Positions 24,970 through 32,940 of a stretch of 64,000 bases of DNA are shown in pieces. Both the position numbers and the translations under genes were made by a program. The stretch spans positions 19,970-83,969 of the forward strand of contig NZ_VZZJ01000015.1 of assembly GCF_008806345.1 (NCBI RefSeq). The letters run 5' to 3'. Within the stretch, counting starts at the first letter, position 1; the number at the start of each line of letters is the position of its first letter. The DNA is from Methylobacterium planeticum. GTDB lineage: Bacteria > Pseudomonadota > Alphaproteobacteria > Rhizobiales > Beijerinckiaceae. Below the pieces are notes generated by a model. That model saw nothing but the letters and a program-made list of their open reading frames with translations, was not told the origin of the DNA and made no database searches.

Positions 24970-25923
24970 TCACGGCGCCACGGCCTCGATCCGGATGGTC
25001 TCGGCGAGCGCCCGCACGGTGTCGCGCCCGGGCAGGTTGGCCCCGGGCTGGGTGAGCTTTCCGGCCGCGAAGGCGAGGGCGAGGCGGGCCACGTCGGGCA
25101 GGGGCGCGCCGGCATGGAGCCCGGCCACGAGCCCGGCCACCAGGGCATCGCCCGCGCCCACCGTGCTGGCGACCCGCAGGGCGGGCGGCTGCGCGTGCAG
25201 CATCTCGGTGGCGCTGACGAACAGCGCGCCCTCAGGCCCGAGGGAGACCACCACGAGGGGGATGCCGCGGGCCTGCAGCGCCCGGGCCGCCGTCACCACC
25301 TCGGGGAGCGTCGCGAGGGGATGCCCCGCCCAGTCCTCCAGCTCGTGCCGGTTCGGCTTGATCGCGTAGGGCAGCGCCGCGGGGGCCGCCGCGAGCGCGA
25401 CCGCGAGGGCCGGCCCGGAGGCATCGAGCACCACGCGGGCGCCCCGCGCCTTGAGGAGGTCGCCGAGGCCCGCATAGACCTCCGGCGGCACCCCGCGGGG
25501 CAGGCTGCCGGCGAGCACCGCGAGGGCCCCCGGCGCCGTCATGTCGGCGAGCACCGCCCGCACCGCGTCGAGGGTGCCGGGGCTGATGGCGAGGCCCGGC
25601 AGGTTCACGTCGGTGGTGTCGCCGCGGCTCTCGTCGAGGAGCTTGAGGTTCGTGCGGGTCTCCCCCGGGATCCAGACGAAGCGGTCGTCGATGCCCTTCT
25701 GGAGGAGCAGCTGCTCGAAGGGCGCGGCGTTGTCCTGGCCGAGGATGCCGGTGGCGGCGACCGGCACGCCCCAATCGGCGAGGCAGCAGGCGACGTTGAC
25801 GCCCTTGCCGCCGGCATCGTTGCGCACCGCGGAGGCCCGGTGCACCGCCCCCGGGGTGAGCCGGGCCAGGGTGACGGTCTGGTCGATCGCCGGGTTGAGG
25901 GTGAGGGTGACGACGGCGCTCAC
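24970..25923 (-). CDS. fruK: 1-phosphofructokinase
   Basis: 317 residues of the PfkB ribokinase fold. Visible are TLNPAIDQTV at the N-terminus, NDAGGKGVNVACCL for substrate binding, LAGSLPRGVP, YAIKPNRHELEDW and the catalytic STVGAGDALVAG. It phosphorylates fructose 1-phosphate to fructose 1,6-bisphosphate. The GTG at 25923 overlaps the fruB stop (GTGA) and has GGAGGT upstream, so translation is coupled. Confidence 0.93.
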   Translation of the reverse strand: MSAVVTLTLNPAIDQTVTLARLTPGAVHRASAVRNDAGGKGVNVACCLADWGVPVAATGILGQDNAAPFEQLLLQKGIDDRFVWIPGETRTNLKLLDESRGDTTDVNLPGLAISPGTLDAVRAVLADMTAPGALAVLAGSLPRGVPPEVYAGLGDLLKARGARVVLDASGPALAVALAAAPAALPYAIKPNRHELEDWAGHPLATLPEVVTAARALQARGIPLVVVSLGPEGALFVSATEMLHAQPPALRVASTVGAGDALVAGLVAGLHAGAPLPDVARLALAFAAGKLTQPGANLPGRDTVRALAETIRIEAVAP

Positions 25924-28460
25924 GCGAGACCTCCGTCGAGGGCGCGCACCGCGGCGGCATCCTCCTGGGCGCAGGCCCGGGCGGCGAGCGCCTTCAGCTC
26001 CGCCATCTCGGAGGCCCGCAGCCGCGCCTTGACGCCGGGCAGGTCGCGGGGCGTCATCGAGAGCTCGTGGACGCCGAGGCCGGCGAGCAGGCCCGCCCCG
26101 AAGGGGTCTCCCGCGAGGCCGCCGCAGACGCCGACGAAGCGCTTGTGCCGGGCCGCGCCCTCGCAGGTCATGTGGATCAGCCGCAGCACCGCCGGGTGCA
26201 GGCTGTCGGCCTCCGGCGCCAGCTCGGTGTTCTGGCGGTCGATGGCCAGGGCGTACTGGGTCAGGTCGTTGGTGCCGATCGAGAAGAAGTCGCAGTGGCG
26301 GGCGAGCATGTCGGCCTGGATCGCGGCCGCCGGCACCTCGATCATGATGCCGAGGGGCACCGGCGGCGCGCCGACCGCGCGGCGGATGCGCTCGCAGGTC
26401 TCGCGCAGGCGCAGGACCTCCGGCACCGAGGTGATCATCGGCATCATGATCGAGAGCGGCGCGTCCTTGCCGGTCGGCGCCCCCGCGGCGACGCAGTCCC
26501 GGGCGGCCCGGTAGAGGGCGCGCAGCTGCGGCTCCATCAGGTCCGGGCGGCGCAGGAGCAGGCGGGCGCCTCGCACCCCGAGGAAGGGGTTCTCCTCCCT
26601 GGGGAGCTGCAGGTGCGCCACCTGCTTGTCGCCGCCGATATCGAGGGTGCGCACGATCAGGGGACGGCCGTCGAGGGCCCGCAGCATGGCGCGGTAGGTC
26701 TCGAACTGGTCGTCCTCGCTCGGCGTGTCGCCCCGCTCCAGGAACAGGAACTCGGTGCGCATCAGGCCGACGCCCTCGGCCCCCTGGTCGAGGGCGAAGG
26801 GGACCTGCTCGGGGTTGTTGACGTTGGCGCCGATCGCCACGGCGTGCCCGTCGCGGGTGCGGGCCGGCAGCGCCCGCTCGCGGGCCTCCGCCTCGGCCTT
26901 CGCGCGCTGGCGCTCGCGCCACTCCGCCGCCGAGGCGATGTCGGCCGGGCTCGGGTCGAGGTAGAGGCGCCCCGTGGTGCCGTCGAGGATCGCGGTGGCG
27001 TGGTTGCGCAGCCCGAGCAGGCCGGCGCCCCCCGCCACCATGGCGGGGATGCCGAGCGTGCGCGCCAGGATCGCGGTGTGCGAGGTCGGCCCGCCCTGGG
27101 CGGTGGCGAGGCCGATCACCCGGGCCGGGTCGAGCCCGGCCGTGTCCGAGGGGGCGAGGTCGGGGGCGATCAGGATGCAGGGCTGGTCCGGCAGGTCGTG
27201 CCCGCTCTTGAGGGCCGGGTCGATCTGCGCCAGCACCCGGCGGCCGACGTCGCGCAGGTCGGCGGCGCGGCCGGCCAGGACCGGGTTTCCCAGCGCCGAG
27301 AGCTGGCCGGCGAGGCGCTCCACCGCCCGGTTCCACGCGAAGGCGACGCCGTGGCCCTCCACCATGAGCTGGCAGGCGAGGGTGATCAGGTCGGTGTCGG
27401 CGATGAGCTCGCCCTGCGCCCGGAAGATGCCCGCATCGGCCTTGCCGAGGCGCCGCTCGGTGTCGTCGGCGAGCGCCCGGAGCTGGTCCCCGGTCGCGGC
27501 GAGGGCCGCGTGCAGCCGGTCGCCGCCGCTCGTCAGGGGCTCGGGCTCGTCCGGCACCGCGACCTCGGTGGCGGCCAGGACGTGGACCGGCGCGATGGCG
27601 ATGCCCGGGCTCGCGCCGATGCCGGGCAGGATGCGGGGGGCGTCGGCCGGGTTCCAGCCCGCCACCGGCGCGCTGGCCCGGGCGGCGGCCTCCGCGGCGC
27701 GCTGGGCCGCCGCCTTCTCGCCGGCGCTGAGCGCGGTGACCGCGGCGCACATCCGGGCGAGCGCGCCGGCCTCGTCGTCGCCCTCGGTGGAGATCACGAT
27801 CCCGTCGCCGCAATGCAGGCCGAGCTGCAGCAGGGCGATCAGGTTCTTGGCATCCGCCACCTGGCTGCCGTGGCGGACCTGGATTCGGGCCGGGCAGGCG
27901 CGCGCGGTCTCGACCCAGTGGGCGGCGGGGCGGGCGTGGAGCCCGGTCGGGTAGTCGACGCTCCAGTCGAAGCGCTGGCGCAGGTCGCTCGCCGGGCCGG
28001 ACGGGCTCGGGGCCGCCGCGTCCTCGCTCAGCGCCTCGGCGATGTCCTCCTGGCGGGTCGTGGTGCGCAGGCGCTCGAGGCGGGCCTCGTCCTGGATCAG
28101 GCGGGTGAGGCGGCGCAGCACCGTGATGTGGGTGTCGGACTGGGCCGCGATGGCGACGACGAGATGCGCCATCTGGCCGTCGTGCCAGGGGATGCCCGCG
28201 GGGACCTGCAGCACCGCGAGCCCGCTCTCGCTGACGAGGTGGCGGTCGTCGACCATGCCGTGCGGGATGACGACGCCGTGGCCCAGATAGGTGTTCGCCA
28301 CCTCCTCCCGGCGCAGCATGCTGTCGCCGTAGGCCGGGTCGATGCAGCCGGCCGCGATCAGGAGCTGCGCCGCCTCGCGGATGGCGGAGTCCTTGTCCTT
28401 CGGCGCGGTCGCCGTGCGGACGAGGAGGCGGGGCGTCAGAAGCGGTGTCGGTGCGAGCAT
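25920..28460 (-). CDS. fruB: Fused PTS protein: enzyme IIA(Fru)-HPr-enzyme I
   Basis: 846 residues carrying all the soluble phosphate relay in one chain: IIA (about 1-150) with His67 in GVVIPHGMVDD; HPr (about 165-255) with His175 in YPTGLHARPAAHWVE; and enzyme I (about 275-840) with His461 in GGPTSHTAILAR, followed by TRDGHAVAIGANVN, GVGLMRTEFLFLER, and the PEP site MIEVPAAA and FFSIGTNDLTQY. It passes phosphate from PEP to FruA. The ATG at 28460 has GGAGGAG upstream; a longer frame is rejected. It lies 44 bp from the FruR operator. Confidence 0.95.
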   Translation of the reverse strand: MLAPTPLLTPRLLVRTATAPKDKDSAIREAAQLLIAAGCIDPAYGDSMLRREEVANTYLGHGVVIPHGMVDDRHLVSESGLAVLQVPAGIPWHDGQMAHLVVAIAAQSDTHITVLRRLTRLIQDEARLERLRTTTRQEDIAEALSEDAAAPSPSGPASDLRQRFDWSVDYPTGLHARPAAHWVETARACPARIQVRHGSQVADAKNLIALLQLGLHCGDGIVISTEGDDEAGALARMCAAVTALSAGEKAAAQRAAEAAARASAPVAGWNPADAPRILPGIGASPGIAIAPVHVLAATEVAVPDEPEPLTSGGDRLHAALAATGDQLRALADDTERRLGKADAGIFRAQGELIADTDLITLACQLMVEGHGVAFAWNRAVERLAGQLSALGNPVLAGRAADLRDVGRRVLAQIDPALKSGHDLPDQPCILIAPDLAPSDTAGLDPARVIGLATAQGGPTSHTAILARTLGIPAMVAGGAGLLGLRNHATAILDGTTGRLYLDPSPADIASAAEWRERQRAKAEAEARERALPARTRDGHAVAIGANVNNPEQVPFALDQGAEGVGLMRTEFLFLERGDTPSEDDQFETYRAMLRALDGRPLIVRTLDIGGDKQVAHLQLPREENPFLGVRGARLLLRRPDLMEPQLRALYRAARDCVAAGAPTGKDAPLSIMMPMITSVPEVLRLRETCERIRRAVGAPPVPLGIMIEVPAAAIQADMLARHCDFFSIGTNDLTQYALAIDRQNTELAPEADSLHPAVLRLIHMTCEGAARHKRFVGVCGGLAGDPFGAGLLAGLGVHELSMTPRDLPGVKARLRASEMAELKALAARACAQEDAAAVRALDGGLA

Positions 28461-28503
28461 GGCGTGCTCCTCCCGGCGGAGTGTCGGATTCGTTGTTGTG
28501 GCC

Positions 28504-28521
28504 ACTGAAAACGTTTTCAGT
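28504..28521. promoter_or_regulatory. Perfect palindromic operator for the LacI-type FruR
   Basis: An 18-bp perfect palindrome, actgaaaacgttttcagt, sits between the divergent fruB (starts 28460) and the regulator (starts 28626). LacI-family sites of this kind centre on a CG step, which the sequence has. Confidence 0.8.
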
Positions 28522-28607
28522 ATTTGTGTCAACCGATCATCGTGGTCACGCATCCGTGAAGGCTTGCCGCCCTGCGCGGCGCGTGCCACAACTCCTCGTA
28601 TGAGCCT

Positions 28608-28619
28608 GCAAACGTTTCC
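28608..28619. promoter_or_regulatory. Second LacI-type half-palindrome before the regulator start
   Basis: gcaaacgtttcc is an imperfect palindrome around ACGT with the core aaacgttt, 6 bp from the regulator's ATG. It could mediate autoregulation. Confidence 0.5.
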
Positions 28620-28625
28620 CGTCCC

Positions 28626-29630
28626 ATGAGTGTCGGCATCCGCGATGTGGCCCGGGCGGCGGGCGTCTCGACCGCGACGGTCTCGCGCGCCCTCGGGCGC
28701 GGGCCGGTGAGCGACGCCCTGCGCGAGCAGGTCGAGGCGGCGGTGCGGGCGACCGGCTACCGGCCGAACCTCTCGGCCCGGCGGCTGCGCTCGCAATCGA
28801 CCCAGACGATCGGGCTGATCGTGGCCGACATCCGCAACCCGTTCTTCACGGCGGTCAGCCGCGCGGTGGAGGATGCGGCCTACCAGGCCGGGATGCGGGT
28901 GATCCTGTGCAACACCGACGAGGATCCGACCCGCGAGGCGATGTACCTGCGGCTGATGCAGGAGGAGCGCGTCACCGGGGTGATCTTCGCGCCGACCCGG
29001 GCCACCGCCAAGGAGCTGCGCGCCGCCGAGATCGACTTCCCGGTGGTGTTCATCGACCGGGCCGGGCCCCCCGGCGCCCATGACAGCGTCGTGCTCGACA
29101 ACGCGGCGGCGGCGGCCGCGCTCGTCGACCATCTGGTTGAGCAGGGGTTCCGGCGGATCGGCGGCCTGTTCGGCTCGACGAGCTCCACCGCGCAGGAGCG
29201 CCGGGCCGGCTACGAGGCCGCGATGGCCCGCCACGGCCTCGCGCCCGCCGGCCGCGCGGTGCTGCCGAACGCGGCCGCCGCCGAGGCCGAGGCGACGCGC
29301 TGGCTCGGCGAGCCCGGGCGGCCGGAGGCCCTGGTCCTCTCGAACGGCCTGATCCTGATGGGGGCGCTGCGGGCCGCCCGCGCCCGCGCGCTCCCGGTGC
29401 CCGGGGCGCTGGCGCTGGCGGGCTTCGACAACGAGCCCTGGACCGACCTCGTCGACCCCGGCCTCACGGTGATCGAGCAGCCCGTGGCGGAGATCGGCGC
29501 GCAGGCGATGCGCCTGCTGTTCGACCGCCTGAAGGCCCCCGACCAGCCGGTGCGCAAGGTGGTGCTGAGCGGGCGCCCCGTCCTGCGGGGCTCGACCCGC
29601 CGCGCGTCTCCCGGCCCGGACCGCGCCTGA
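28626..29630 (+). CDS. LacI-family regulator of the fructose operon
   Basis: 334 residues. The N-terminal helix-turn-helix with hinge reads IRDVARAAGVSTATVSRALG, then GYRPNLSARRLRSQSTQTIGLIVADIRNPFF, and the rest is a periplasmic-binding-type ligand domain (VTGVIFAPTRAT, RIGGLFGSTSSTAQERRAGYE, LAGFDNEPWTDLVDPGLTVIEQP). It is divergent from fruB and separated from it by a perfect palindrome, so it most likely represses fruBKA with fructose 1-phosphate as the inducer in this group. Confidence 0.9.
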   Translation: MSVGIRDVARAAGVSTATVSRALGRGPVSDALREQVEAAVRATGYRPNLSARRLRSQSTQTIGLIVADIRNPFFTAVSRAVEDAAYQAGMRVILCNTDEDPTREAMYLRLMQEERVTGVIFAPTRATAKELRAAEIDFPVVFIDRAGPPGAHDSVVLDNAAAAAALVDHLVEQGFRRIGGLFGSTSSTAQERRAGYEAAMARHGLAPAGRAVLPNAAAAEAEATRWLGEPGRPEALVLSNGLILMGALRAARARALPVPGALALAGFDNEPWTDLVDPGLTVIEQPVAEIGAQAMRLLFDRLKAPDQPVRKVVLSGRPVLRGSTRRASPGPDRA

Positions 29631-29633
29631 GCC

Positions 29634-31715
29634 TCAGGCGCGGGCCTCGCGCCCGCCGAGCCGCAGCAGCACCGCCACGGGGATGAGCCCGACCAGCACG
29701 ATCAGGGCCGCCGCCACGGTGCCGTCCTCGTAGGTGCCCCGCGCGGCCTCGCCGTAGAGGTGCGTCGCCAGGGTCTCGACGTTGAGGGGGCGCAGCAGGA
29801 GCGTCGCGGGCAGCTCCTTGACGCAGTCGACGAAGACCAGGAGCGCGCCGCTCATCAGGGCCGGCCAGGTCAGGGGCAGCTGCACCCGGGCGAGGGTGGA
29901 CAGGGGCCCGCGGCCGAGGAGGCGCGCGGCGTCCGGCAGGCTGCCGGGCACCCGCGCGAGGCCGGCCTCGCAGGTGCCGATCGCCACCGCGAGGAAGCGC
30001 ACGAGGTAGGCGACCACGAGGGCGCCGCCGGTGCCGAGCCCGATCAGCGCGGGGGCGGCCCCGAACATCGCCGTCGCGGCGGCGGCGACGGCCGAATCGG
30101 CCAGCGCCAGGGGCCCGAGGAGGCCGATCGCCAGGATGGTCCCGGGCAGGGCGTAGCCGAGGCTCGCGACCCGGATCAGCCCGGGGCCGAGGCGGCGCGA
30201 CAGCAGCCGGGGGCTCGCCGCCACGAGGAAGCCCACCGCCCCGGCGATCAGGGTCGCGGTGCCGGCGTACAGGATCGTGCTGAGGATCTCCCCGGGCAGG
30301 CGCTCGGGCAGGCCGGTGCGGGCGATGCGGCCGAACGCCGCCTGGGCGAGGTAGGCGGCCGGGATCAGGAAGCCGAGGGCGACGGGGGCGAGGCAAAGCG
30401 CCAGGGCGAGGCCCGCCTGCGCGCCGCGCAGCGGCCGGCGCGCCAGGGTGCGGGGGCGCTGGGCCGCGCCCGCGAAGCCGCGCCCGCGCCGGGCCCAGCG
30501 CTCGGCCGCCACGAGGCCGACCACCACGACGAGCATCACCAGGGCGATCTGGGCCGCCCCCGCGAGGTCCTGCCGGTTGACCCAGGTGGCGTAGACCTGG
30601 ACCGTCAGGGTGCGCACCCCCAGGAACTCGGCCGCCCCGATGTCGTTCAGGGCCTCCATCAGGGCGAGGCTCACCCCGAGCGCGATGGCGGGCCGCGCCA
30701 GCGGCAGCGCCACCCGGGCGAAGACGCCCGCCGGGCCCCGGCCGAGGGTTCGGGCGGCCTCGATCAGGTTCCCGGCCTGCATCAGGAACAGGGCCCGGGT
30801 CGGCAGGTAGACGTAGGGGTAGAGCACGAAGCCGAGGAGCAGGATGCAGCCCGGCAGCGAGCGCAGTTCCGGGAAGGACAGGTCGCGCGGGCGCGCCAGG
30901 CCGAGCAGCGCGCGCAAGGCCCCCTGCACCGGCCCGAGCGGGTGCAGCAGGTCGAGATAGGCGTAGGCCACGATGTAGGTCGGCACCGCGAGCGGCAGCA
31001 GCAGCCCGACCTCGAGGAGGCGCCGCCCCGGGAACTCGTAGGCCGCCACGAGCCAGGCCGTGCCGGTGCCGGTCACCGTCACCACGAGGCCGACCCCGAG
31101 GAGCAGCCCCGCGGTCTGCGCCAGGGCCTGCGGCAGCACGTAGGCGAGGAGATGCGGCCAGAGCTCGCCCGACCCCTGCAGCGCCTCGAGCGCCAGCGAC
31201 ACCAGCGGGCTGAGCACGAGCCCGCACAGGGCCAGCGCCGCGAGAGCCCAGGGGAGGCTCGCACGACGCGCCCCCTGTCGTGTGCGGGCGAGGTCGGGCG
31301 CTCCGCCCTGCCGTTCCGGGGCGTGGGCACCGCGACCGGCCCCCTCTCCCGTGCGGGAGAGGGTTGGGGTGAGGGGTGCGCGCTCTCCGGATATGTCGCA
31401 TCCCTCACCCGGTGCGCGTGCCGCGCACTCGACCTCTCCCGGACGGGAGAGGTGGGGCGCTGCGCCCTGCCGTTCCGGGGCGTGGGCACCGCGACCGGCC
31501 CCCTCTCCCGGCCGGGAGAGGGTTGGGGTGAGGGAGGCGCCTTGTCCGGAGAGGTCGTATCCCTCACCCGGTGCGCGTTCCGCGCACGCGACCTCTCCCG
31601 GACGGGAGAGGTGGGGCGCCGCCATCCGCGCCGCATCGTCACTCCGGGGCGTCGGCGGGCGCGCGTCCTCGTCCGGTCGCGCGGGCGGCCCTGCGCTCGG
31701 CACCGGTGCGGTCAT
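29634..31715 (-). CDS. Iron(III)-type ABC permease with a repeat-derived N-terminal extension
   Basis: 693 residues. From about residue 150 there are roughly twelve helices in two halves, each with an EAA-type loop (EAARTLGRGPAGVFARVALP and PDAARLLGRGPLSTLARVQLP), as in FbpB/AfuB-type fused permeases. Residues about 25-145 hold no membrane segment. They are the translation of 159-bp hairpin-repeat units: HLSRPGEVECAARAPGEG and its near copy HLSRPGEVACAERAPGEG, each followed by LTPTLSRPGEG or LTPTLSRTGEG. The only plausible start is the ATG at 31715, 13 bp after the binding-protein gene, since no start codon occurs between the repeats and the first helix. It pairs with the binding protein and ATPase upstream. 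Confidence 0.85.
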   Translation of the reverse strand: MTAPVPSAGPPARPDEDARPPTPRSDDAARMAAPHLSRPGEVACAERAPGEGYDLSGQGASLTPTLSRPGEGAGRGAHAPERQGAAPHLSRPGEVECAARAPGEGCDISGERAPLTPTLSRTGEGAGRGAHAPERQGGAPDLARTRQGARRASLPWALAALALCGLVLSPLVSLALEALQGSGELWPHLLAYVLPQALAQTAGLLLGVGLVVTVTGTGTAWLVAAYEFPGRRLLEVGLLLPLAVPTYIVAYAYLDLLHPLGPVQGALRALLGLARPRDLSFPELRSLPGCILLLGFVLYPYVYLPTRALFLMQAGNLIEAARTLGRGPAGVFARVALPLARPAIALGVSLALMEALNDIGAAEFLGVRTLTVQVYATWVNRQDLAGAAQIALVMLVVVVGLVAAERWARRGRGFAGAAQRPRTLARRPLRGAQAGLALALCLAPVALGFLIPAAYLAQAAFGRIARTGLPERLPGEILSTILYAGTATLIAGAVGFLVAASPRLLSRRLGPGLIRVASLGYALPGTILAIGLLGPLALADSAVAAAATAMFGAAPALIGLGTGGALVVAYLVRFLAVAIGTCEAGLARVPGSLPDAARLLGRGPLSTLARVQLPLTWPALMSGALLVFVDCVKELPATLLLRPLNVETLATHLYGEAARGTYEDGTVAAALIVLVGLIPVAVLLRLGGREARA
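31272..31622. repeat. Composite hairpin repeat locus B, inside the permease coding region
   Basis: Two full units of 159 bp (from hairpin 1 at 31342 and at 31501) plus a partial unit beginning near 31272. Each unit runs hairpin 1 (ccctctcccg/cgggagaggg), hairpin 2 (ggtgaggg/ccctcacc), hairpin 3 (gtgcgcg/cgcgcac at 31412-31428 and 31571-31587) and hairpin 4 (cctctcccgg/gggagagg). The unit length is 53 codons, so the permease frame is kept. Confidence 0.9.
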
Positions 31716-31728
31716 GGCGGCGGGCGGT

Positions 31729-32796
31729 TCACTGGTCGAAGCCGACCTTGTCGACGAGGAGGCTCGCGGCCTTGCGGTTGCGGGCGATCTCGGCGACCGG
31801 GACGGTGTCGATGGTCAGCGGGCCGAGGGCGGTCAGGAGCGGGTCGACGGGGGCGCCGGCCTTGACCGGGTACTCGTAGTCGGTCTTGGCGTAGAGGCCC
31901 TGGGCCTCGTCCGAGACGAGGTATTCGAGGAGCTTGACGGCCTCGGCCTTGTTCGGGGCATTCCTGGCCACCGCCGCGCCCGAGACGTTGACGTGGGTGC
32001 CCCCGCCCGAGAAGGTCGGCAGCACCACCCGGATCGCCTCGCCCCACTTCTGCTGCTCGGGGCCGCCGCGGCCGGAGCGCATCAGCCCGACATAGTAGGA
32101 ATTGCCGAGGCCGAGCTCGCAGCTCTCCGCCAGGATGTCGCGGGCGACGTCCCGGTCGCCGCCCGCGGGCTTCTTGGCGAGGTTCGCCTTGACGCCGCGC
32201 AGCCACGCCTCGGTCTTCTCCGCCCCGTGCTTGACGAGGTGATGGGCGATCAGCGCCGTGTTGTAGGGGTGCTGGCCCGAGCGCAGGCAGAGCTTGCCCT
32301 TCCATCTCGGGTCGGCGAGGTCCTCGTAGGTCAGCGCCGTCAGGTCGGCGAGGTCCTTGGCGTCCGCGTAGGCCACGCGGGCCCGGGTCGAGAGGGCGAA
32401 CCAGCGGCCCTCGCCGTCGCGGAGCGCGGCCGGGACGGCGGCCTCGAGGGCGGCGGATTGCACCGGCTGGGCGAGGCCCCGGTCCACGATGTCGACGAGG
32501 TTGCCGATATCGACCGTCATCAGCACGTCGGCATTGGCGCGGGCGCCCTCGGCGGCGACGCGCTCGGCGAGGCCCTTCTCGACGAAGACGGTGTTCACCG
32601 TGGTGCCGGTCCTGGCCGTGAAGGCATCGAGGAGCGGGCGGATCAGGCCCGGCTCGCGGGTGGTGTAGAGGTTGACCTCCGCGGCCTCGGCCCCGGCGGC
32701 GCCGAGCGCCAGGGCGAGCATCAGCCCGGCGCTCCCCATGAGATCCCGCAGGCCTCGACCAGACGAGACCCGACCAGACATGACCCGACCCGACAT
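31729..32796 (-). CDS. Iron(III)-type ABC transporter binding protein
   Basis: 355 residues. After an odd N-terminus (MSGRVMSGRVSSGRG) comes a signal peptide (LMGSAGLMLALALGAAGAEA), then a type-II periplasmic binding protein of the FbpA/AfuA kind: EVNLYTTREPGLIRPLLDAF, VFVEKGLAERVAAEG, GKLCLRSGQHPYNTALIAHH and CELGLGNSYYVGLM, which holds the Tyr-Tyr pair that binds iron in this family. The ATG at 32796 has GGAGAGAGG upstream. It would deliver ferric iron to the permease. Its gene lies between the ATPase gene and the permease gene on the minus strand. Confidence 0.9.
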   Translation of the reverse strand: MSGRVMSGRVSSGRGLRDLMGSAGLMLALALGAAGAEAAEVNLYTTREPGLIRPLLDAFTARTGTTVNTVFVEKGLAERVAAEGARANADVLMTVDIGNLVDIVDRGLAQPVQSAALEAAVPAALRDGEGRWFALSTRARVAYADAKDLADLTALTYEDLADPRWKGKLCLRSGQHPYNTALIAHHLVKHGAEKTEAWLRGVKANLAKKPAGGDRDVARDILAESCELGLGNSYYVGLMRSGRGGPEQQKWGEAIRVVLPTFSGGGTHVNVSGAAVARNAPNKAEAVKLLEYLVSDEAQGLYAKTDYEYPVKAGAPVDPLLTALGPLTIDTVPVAEIARNRKAASLLVDKVGFDQ

Positions 32797-32800
32797 GACG
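32756..32800 (-). repeat. Three-copy 15-bp tandem repeat at the binding-protein start
   Basis: Units cgaccagacgagacc, cgaccagacatgacc and cgacccgacatgacg at 32756, 32771 and 32786. They encode MSGRVMSGRVSSGRG. The start codon itself is part of the unit, so two in-frame ATGs exist. Confidence 0.9.
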
Positions 32801-32940
32801 CCTCTCTCCGCACGTGTTGTGGCAAGGTTCAAGGCGGATCGCGGCCGGAAATGCAAGCGCGAAGTCTTAGAGTTATTACAATTAAAAACAATAACGCCGG
32901 AAATCCGCGAAGATCCCGTCTTGCCGGCACTGTCGCGATT
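32797..32940 (-). promoter_or_regulatory. AT-rich leader between ATPase and binding-protein genes
   Basis: 144 bp separate the ATPase end from the binding-protein start. A stretch at about 32866-32894 (agttattacaattaaaaac within it) is strikingly AT-rich for this genome, so a separate promoter for the binding protein and permease is plausible. A clean Fur, RirA or Irr box could not be seen. Confidence 0.4.

Noticed and set aside
24970..27813. A single 947-residue frame joining fruK to the upstream region
   Set aside because: The upstream part is a shadow of fruB; the GTG at 25923 overlapping the fruB stop is the real fruK start.
31272..31622. CRISPR array
   Set aside because: The units are 159 bp, palindromic and nearly identical throughout, with no unique spacers and no cas genes.
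32866..32894. Fur, RirA or Irr binding box in the AT-rich leader
   Set aside because: No convincing match to the Irr (TTTAGAA-type) or IRO consensus could be aligned; kept only as an AT-rich promoter region.
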